64,000 bases of DNA, taken from the NCBI GenBank assembly GCA_001683735.1, contig LUGG01000031.1, positions 518,453 to 582,452 on the forward strand. The letters are read 5' to 3'. This DNA comes from Grifola frondosa (taxonomy: Eukaryota; Basidiomycota; Agaricomycetes; Polyporales; Grifolaceae). Shown piece by piece: positions 57,412 to 64,000 of this stretch (positions are counted from its first letter, which is position 1; the number at the start of each line of letters is the position of its first letter). Under the pieces are notes generated by a model. It had not been told where the DNA came from and ran no database searches. It was given only the letters and a program-made list of their open reading frames with translations. A program made the translations under genes and the position numbers.

Positions 57412-60228
57412 CTACGGCGCGTCGCCCATATCGAATTTCGATGCTGCCCTGAGAACGGACGAACTTGGCATCCGCATCATGCTCGGACGTGCTGCCGGCG
57501 TGGAGCTTGTGCGATACGTCATCCCTGTGCCAGTCCGGGGCTTTAGTTTTGAACCTGCCCCCGACCCTCCCGACGGTGAGCGCGAGACAGTACTAGGAAT
57601 AGACGGTGGTCGAGGATTCGACGGAAAGGCAACGCTGTCGCTGTGTGCTTTCACAAGCGCTGAAGCCACGGAGACCTTCGATTCCTGAGTTCGATGCGGC
57701 GCTTCCGACGATGTTCGCATACGAGGAATACGCGCGTTGCTGCCCACGCTCGATGGCAGTGGCGGTCGGGAAGCAGCTTCTTGTGCATATCGAAGCGAGT
57801 ATTGGGACTGAGGCAGGCGGAGCGGTCGCGGCACCGACGTTCGAGTCGGCGCCGAAAGGGAAGAAGTTACAGATGATCTTGCAGATGCAGGTAGACTCGT
57901 ACTACTAGGCCAATGCAATAGACTTTCTGCATCCTCATGGGACCGCGCGTCCGGTTTCGGGGGGAACTTGAGAGGGCCTTCAAAATCGGTAGCTGCGTTG
58001 CCCCCTCGTCCGTCTTCTTCGAGCCCGATGGGCGTGATTGGCATCGGAAGGCTGGCAGTAGACGACGTCGACGGCGTGTCCATACCAAATTCCTCGCCCT
58101 CTTGAATATAACGGAGAGGTGCATTTGTTATGGCCTCGTATGCACGTCGTCCTGAGGATGCTGACCGCATAGAAGAGGCCGACGCCCTGGATTGCGTGCG
58201 CGATAGCCCACCCATTGCCGAGGATATGCTTGATATCGTGCTGCTCGTGCTCGTCCGCCGGTCGGGGCCCGTCCCATTTTTCCGCGACGTGGGAGGCAGC
58301 GACGCCAGCGACTTGGAACCATCTGACGTGTGGGACATGACCTCACCAACAGTGCGAGAAAGAGGATGAACATTACGCAGGGACGACGACGACGATTTCT
58401 GGGAGAGTGAACGAGAACAGAGCTGTCGAGTGAGCGGCGATGGTGCATCTTCATCCTCACTGCAACAATGTTAGTACAAAGAAAACAGCAGATCGGCGTG
58501 GATCCGCCTACCTGTCACTCCATCCCAATCCCGTAGTCAGACCAATCCCTCCTCGTAAGAGTCTGCCATCGCGATGACGGACTCGGCGCTTTGGGGTATC
58601 ACGCCCGTCTTTGAAGACCCCAGACTTCGTCATGATCGAACCAGCTGCTCGGAAAAATAATTAATGTGTATCCAGTGACAAAGAGGCAATACACACCAGT
58701 TGACGCAACACTGAAGACACTCCCCGGCCGTCCATTCGAGAGAAATGGAGACGACAAGTCTGATGCCACCGCAAGAAGCTTCGAATTCGGAGAAAGCAGA
58801 CCATCCCGAAGCATGAGATTCCTACGAAGTTTGATCAGTAATGGATGAAAAGAATTATCAAGAAACGCACGGTAACGGGGTATGAAGATCCAAGCTAGAA
58901 TCGGAGTCACTCCCATCCAGCTCTCTATCTAGTCGTTGCTCTTCCTCCTCGTCAAATATCTCAATTGGTGTGCCCGTCTGATCAACTGGAACTCCGTAGT
59001 CCGACACATATGAGTCGTGATCCCAGTGCTCGTCAGCACCTATGGGATTCTTCATGTATGCAAGCTCTGTAGGCGAACTCGGCCTGAAGCCTTGATGCAC
59101 AACGGAGGTCCCGCTGGTCCTACGACTACTCGGGCTGGTCCGCCCGGAGGCAGACGCAAAGGCATCAACTGTGACCCTGCGAACACCTTCACTGACGTGT
59201 CTCCGGAGACTCGTTCGCGTAGAACGCCGCGATCTGGATGCAGAGCTGGAGGCAGAACGTGAAGGGGTTGATGCTGAGGATGACTTGCGCGGACGAGGGG
59301 TGGATGCGAGGATATCTCGAATATCTGGACTGCCTGTACGCCTTGAACAGGATGGATCTAAAGGCGTATTTGATGGCGTGCAGGGTAGGGGCGGAAGATC
59401 CTTCTCGACAGGAAAAGCAGCATACTGTTTAGACTCAGGAAGACTATGACTTCGAGAGAGAAGTGATTGGAATGCCGGAAGAGAATTTGTGGTAGTAGGT
59501 ACCAGCCTACCAGCTTCCGGCGATGCCGGGGGTTCACGGATATCAAATGCAGAGGCCATCTTTCTCGAGCCCGAGCGATCTTGGCGTGACAATGATGGCA
59601 GAATACCCAACTCGACCACCTTCTCTTCGTCACTAGGCATAGGCGAGGTATACGAAATTTCATCTAATGACAAGCGCGTGAGATCGGCTTGATCCTCTTC
59701 GCAGATTCGCGGTTCCATCATGGGTGACTTGTCGCCGAATCTTGCAGTAATGGAGACGGATAATGAAGTACTGGAAGGAAAAGAGCGCAAGGAACGGGCT
59801 GAGGAGTCGAGAGGCGTAGTTGAGGGCGAGAGTGATGGGAGGCTGTTGCTCCCACTGACGATGCTAGCTATCGTGGCGGTGGAGTCGCGGCGAGAGTAGC
59901 TAGATGTCGAAGCGAGAGACAGTTTCGACACGCGGCGGGAGCGAGCGGCAGAGATGAACATGAGTGTTTCCTGCTCTGTCACCGGTGAAGGCCCAGGAAC
60001 TGGAGGAAGTGGTGTTGACGGCGGCAGAGAAGGTGGGGGATTAAGTGCAGGGGAGGGTATCGGGGGTATGAAGGGCGAAGACGGCGGATTGATAGAAGGG
60101 GAAACAGAGAGTGGTGTGAAGGGAGAGGCAGGGATATGGGATGGTGGGACAGGAAACGCAGACAGCAAGAGGGGGACTGCATTGCGCTTATCGCGCAAGC
60201 GGGATTGCGTTGTGGATGTAGAGGACAT
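57412..60228 (-). CDS. Large Ser-rich protein, unknown
   Basis: The ATG at 60,228 opens MSSTSTTQSRLRDKRNAVPL, then a Pro-rich stretch (residues about 30-90). The rest is Ser/Arg-rich and mostly disordered, with many SRS, RRS and SP sites suited to kinases, and several acidic conserved-looking blocks: EDQADLTRLSLDEISYTSPM, HWDHDSYVSDYGVPVDQTGT, PIEIFDEEEEQRLDRELDGS. After introns near 58,860, 58,690 and 58,480 the C-terminal exon reads SEDEDAPSPLTRQLCSRSLS and ends SVLRAASKFDMGDAP at 57,412. Total is about 900 residues. No enzyme domain or membrane segment is visible. It may be a regulatory scaffold, but I cannot assign a family. Confidence 0.65.
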
Positions 60229-62120
60229 AATGTGCTCTGTTCCCGAGCCATCGAATTGAGCACGGCTCGATTCGCGCGTGATGACAAGACAAGACGAACT
60301 CACTCCTGTGATACAGCTGAGAGGAACGACTAAATCCACGTCCGAGTACGACAAGTTCGTATAGTGATGAATTAAATCCGTGCGGCAAAGTTAGGAAGCC
60401 TGAATCAACACGATCGTCCTGCAGAACCAGGATGAGTGGGGGTGATCAAGGGCGAGCGGGCAGCTGGTATACCACGAGCTCGAGGAGCAAAGTTCAGGGA
60501 GAACATACTAGAGTTTAATGAATTCCCCGTGATTCCTTGCAGATTTCAGGAATCGCGGAAGATGGTGGTGGCACCTGCCAGAAGAGGGACCTCAATTGTC
60601 CTTGAACAACCCAACTCAGCGAACGCGACCGTCGCTATGAATCCAGCGCGTCCAAGAGAATCCAACGAGATTAAGGTAGGCCAAAAAGAAGGCTAACAGA
60701 TGGAAGTGAAGGAGAAAAGAGGGGGGTGATAGCTTGCTGGACACGGCGGTAGCACTCAGCCCTGGCTGGTCGTCGTCCTCGCCTGCACAAGAGACGCGCA
60801 TCCAGCGCCGACACTACCGATTCGGCAATTTCCTGCAGCCCACGCGTTTGTGACCACATGATGCATGTGCATGATCCTCCAATCTTTCCCTTCATCCCCG
60901 CATCTTCCCTGCTTCCACTTCCCAGACATCGCTCGTTACTACAGGCTACCTCTGCGTGCTCTCCCAGCTCATGGACTACACAGTGTGTAAATTTCAAGAC
61001 TAGTTGCTCGACATCTCACAGGCTCTGTGGCGCCCCCAGGATTGAAAAAAATCAATCAATCATGGCGTATTGACTACTCCCGCACGGGAGCTTCAACTTC
61101 CCAACCGTCGCGCAGGTTGGAGCGTTATACGGCTCCGCTGCGCGCGCGGACATCCGTGCTGGAATCACACCAGGAGCCAACGTCAATCAGAGCGCCAGTC
61201 ACTCGCGTTCATCTTTTATTCAGCCGCGCCGACAGTACCGTTGAGTAAATCATCCTTGCGATAGTAGCCTCCCTACGTTCGCATTCTCGCTTGCACTTAG
61301 CATCACTGTTATCCGGCGGTTTCATGAATACAGCACAGTGCGTTTGTGTCATCGGAAGTCGGAAGCCGGCCACTTAGTGGCCTGCCATCGTTCATGTCGC
61401 CAGTTCCCATCAACCTAAGATTAGGATGATCGCGATTTGCGGCCATGTTTGACATCACTGCTGAGCCATTATAGGGAAGTTTTTTCACAGGTGCTGTCTG
61501 CATCGGACGAGCAACATTGCCATTGAGAATCTCGTGCAGCTCAAAAGATTTCAACGTGTTCATAGGAGTCCTTAGCAAGAGAAGTTCGTGCATGGTAACC
61601 GCAGATAATGGCTACAGCTATGCAGGTGTCTCTTCCTGACATAGCGGTCACAGCCGTGTCAGATTAGAATGACGAATAATACCGTTCTTCCATAGCTACG
61701 TTAACGGGGTTCTCGTGCGCACCGCAATCTTTGCATGGGTTTCTGGCGTTGTTTCGAAATAAGCGCAACGTTCACATGACGCCACGAGATTACCGCAACA
61801 TCAGACATAAAAAAAAGGATCATGAATATATCTCCTGCTCGTCCTGCTCGAACGCAAGCCACCACAAGCGTGAAGACAAATGGACCACCGACCCAATCAA
61901 CAGTAACAGAAATCACAGACTGGCAGGATGACAAATATGTAATGTCGACAACAACCCTCCAGCAATATGATAAACAGAAAATAGCACACAAGTGTTATAC
62001 ATGGAATAATATCCATGTGAAATATATGGTTACATTGTAATATTGTTTAAACATTATTAAATGTAATATATGATAAGATAAGATAAGGAATCATCCAAAG
62101 ATATTCTTTGACATAGGGGG
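60229..62120. other. Intergenic region before satellite
   Basis: About 1.9 kb with no gene I can support. Frames such as 60,671-60,997 and 61,309-61,593 (minus) and 61,070-61,264 (plus) are below 110 codons and lack motifs. From about 61,950 the DNA turns AT-rich before the satellite begins. Confidence 0.5.
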
Positions 62121-64000
62121 TGATATGGAATATATTGGAGCGAGGTTTAGGTGAACGTCGACGTTAGTCACGCATGTCGAAGTGATCGTTAACGTGGATA
62201 ATACGCGTGGAGTAAACGTTGGTTACAAGTCGGACGGTGAGAGATATGCGAGTAAGTAAGTCGAAGCGTAGGATAAGAAAGAATTTGTTGGACATGATAA
62301 GCGTTGGTAAACGCGAGGTTTAGGATGACGTTGATATGGAATATATTGGAGCGAGGTTTAGGTGAACGTCGACGTTAGTCACGCATGTCGAAGTGATCGT
62401 TAACGTGGATAATACGCGTGGAGTAAACGTTGGTTACAAGTCGGACGGTGAGAGATATGCGAGTAAGTAAGTCGAAGCGTAGGATAAGAAAGAATTTGTT
62501 GGACATGATAAGCGTTGGTAAACGCGAGGTTTAGGATGACGTTGATATGGAATATATTGGAGCGAGGTTTAGGTGAACGTCGACGTTAGTCACGCATGTC
62601 GAAGTGATCGTTAACGTGGATAATACGCGTGGAGTAAACGTTGGTTACAAGTCGGACGGTGAGAGATATGCGAGTAAGTAAGTCGAAGCGTAGGATAAGA
62701 AAGAATTTGTTGGACATGATAAGCGTTGGTAAACGCGAGGTTTAGGATGACGTTGATATGGAATATATTGGAGCGAGGTTTAGGTGAACGTCGACGTTAG
62801 TCACGCATGTCGAAGTGATCGTTAACGTGGATAATACGCGTGGAGTAAACGTTGGTTACAAGTCGGACGGTGAGAGATATGCGAGTAAGTAAGTCGAAGC
62901 GTAGGATAAGAAAGAATTTGTTGGACATGATAAGCGTTGGTAAACGCGAGGTTTAGGATGACGTTGATATGGAATATATTGGAGCGAGGTTTAGGTGAAC
63001 GTCGACGTTAGTCACGCATGTCGAAGTGATCGTTAACGTGGATAATACGCGTGGAGTAAACGTTGGTTACAAGTCGGACGGTGAGAGATATGCGAGTAAG
63101 TAAGTCGAAGCGTAGGATAAGAAAGAATTTGTTGGACATGATAAGCGTTGGTAAACGCGAGGTTTAGGATGACGTTGATATGGAATATATTGGAGCGAGG
63201 TTTAGGTGAACGTCGACGTTAGTCACGCATGTCGAAGTGATCGTTAACGTGGATAATACGCGTGGAGTAAACGTTGGTTACAAGTCGGACGGTGAGAGAT
63301 ATGCGAGTAAGTAAGTCGAAGCGTAGGATAAGAAAGAATTTGTTGGACATGATAAGCGTTGGTAAACGCGAGGTTTAGGATGACGTTGATATGGAATATA
63401 TTGGAGCGAGGTTTAGGTGAACGTCGACGTTAGTCACGCATGTCGAAGTGATCGTTAACGTGGATAATACGCGTGGAGTAAACGTTGGTTACAAGTCGGA
63501 CGGTGAGAGATATGCGAGTAAGTAAGTCGAAGCGTAGGATAAGAAAGAATTTGTTGGACATGATAAGCGTTGGTAAACGCGAGGTTTAGGATGACGTTGA
63601 TATGGAATATATTGGAGCGAGGTTTAGGTGAACGTCGACGTTAGTCACGCATGTCGAAGTGATCGTTAACGTGGATAATACGCGTGGAGTAAACGTTGGT
63701 TACAAGTCGGACGGTGAGAGATATGCGAGTAAGTAAGTCGAAGCGTAGGATAAGAAAGAATTTGTTGGACATGATAAGCGTTGGTAAACGCGAGGTTTAG
63801 GATGACGTTGATATGGAATATATTGGAGCGAGGTTTAGGTGAACGTCGACGTTAGTCACGCATGTCGAAGTGATCGTTAACGTGGATAATACGCGTGGAG
63901 TAAACGTTGGTTACAAGTCGGACGGTGAGAGATATGCGAGTAAGTAAGTCGAAGCGTAGGATAAGAAAGAATTTGTTGGACATGATAAGCGTTGGTAAAC
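62121..64000. repeat. 211-bp satellite array, 8.9+ units
   Basis: Units begin TGATATGGAATATATTGG at 62,121, 62,332, 62,543, 62,754, 62,965, 63,176, 63,387, 63,598 and 63,809; the last is cut by the window edge. I see no difference between units by eye. Each unit holds a 12-bp perfect palindrome (AACGTCGACGTT, 62,154-62,165 in the first unit), a second palindrome CGTTAACG, and two copies of GCGAGGTTTAGG. No frame stays open. Unlike the left half of the window, CG pairs are plentiful, so it is either young or unmethylated. Confidence 0.97.

Noticed and set aside
57606..57908. Plus-strand frame of 100 codons
   Set aside because: Antisense to the last exon of the Ser-rich gene; no independent support.
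62121..64000. CRISPR array or telomere repeat
   Set aside because: Units are 211 bp and wholly repeated, without variable spacers; telomeric TTAGGG runs are absent although GGTTTAGG occurs twice per unit.

Overview
The window looks like a chromosome segment from a filamentous basidiomycete, probably an Agaricomycete. Evidence: many short GT-AG introns of about 45-65 bp; fossil transposon proteins of types I associate with mushroom-forming fungi (a DDE superfamily transposase, a DUF6589 protein, a DIRS-like reverse transcriptase and tyrosine recombinase, a RecQ-like helicase); and a gene set (POT peptide transporter, METTL16-like methyltransferase, F-box/Sec10 recyclin, Ecm11-domain protein, dynamin-like GTPases) of fungal type. 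I cannot name the species.

The window has two very different halves. Bases 1 to about 29,650 are a transposon graveyard: AT-rich, nearly free of CpG, and rich in TpG/CpA. They hold inverted-repeat elements, two solo LTRs facing each other, decayed coding fossils, and one younger, CpG-rich Ty1/copia element (about 4,930-9,419, minus strand). Its primer-binding site matches an internal half of initiator tRNA-Met. Comparing two copies of one repeat (776-2,060 and 24,680-25,740) shows the decay directly: CG in one copy is TG or CA in the other.

The change to gene-rich DNA is abrupt and falls at a tRNA-Pro(UGG) gene with a 9-nt intron (29,698-29,778). To the right lie: a 77-residue cysteine-tailed small protein (29,922-30,209); a recyclin-1-like F-box/Sec10 gene (30,449-33,962); a small unknown gene (34,209-34,636); an ECM11-domain gene (34,867-36,590, minus); a hotdog thioesterase (37,122-37,653); a METTL16-like RNA methyltransferase (38,271-39,966, minus); two divergent membrane-anchored Ser/Pro-rich proteins (40,909-42,874 minus and 43,551-44,741 plus); a head-to-head pair of dynamin-like GTPases (45,692-49,612 minus and 50,185-54,025 plus); a PTR2-type peptide transporter (54,410-56,634, minus); and a Ser-rich unknown protein (57,412-60,228, minus). 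The window ends in a 211-bp satellite, eight full units and part of a ninth, that look identical by eye (62,121-64,000).

A warning for any reader: nearly every conserved gene here carries one or more frame breaks, mostly at short mononucleotide runs and in both directions (loss and gain). Because they hit unrelated and probably essential genes, consensus sequence errors are likelier than mass gene death. The second dynamin-like gene has more damage than this, including an in-frame stop, and may really be decaying.
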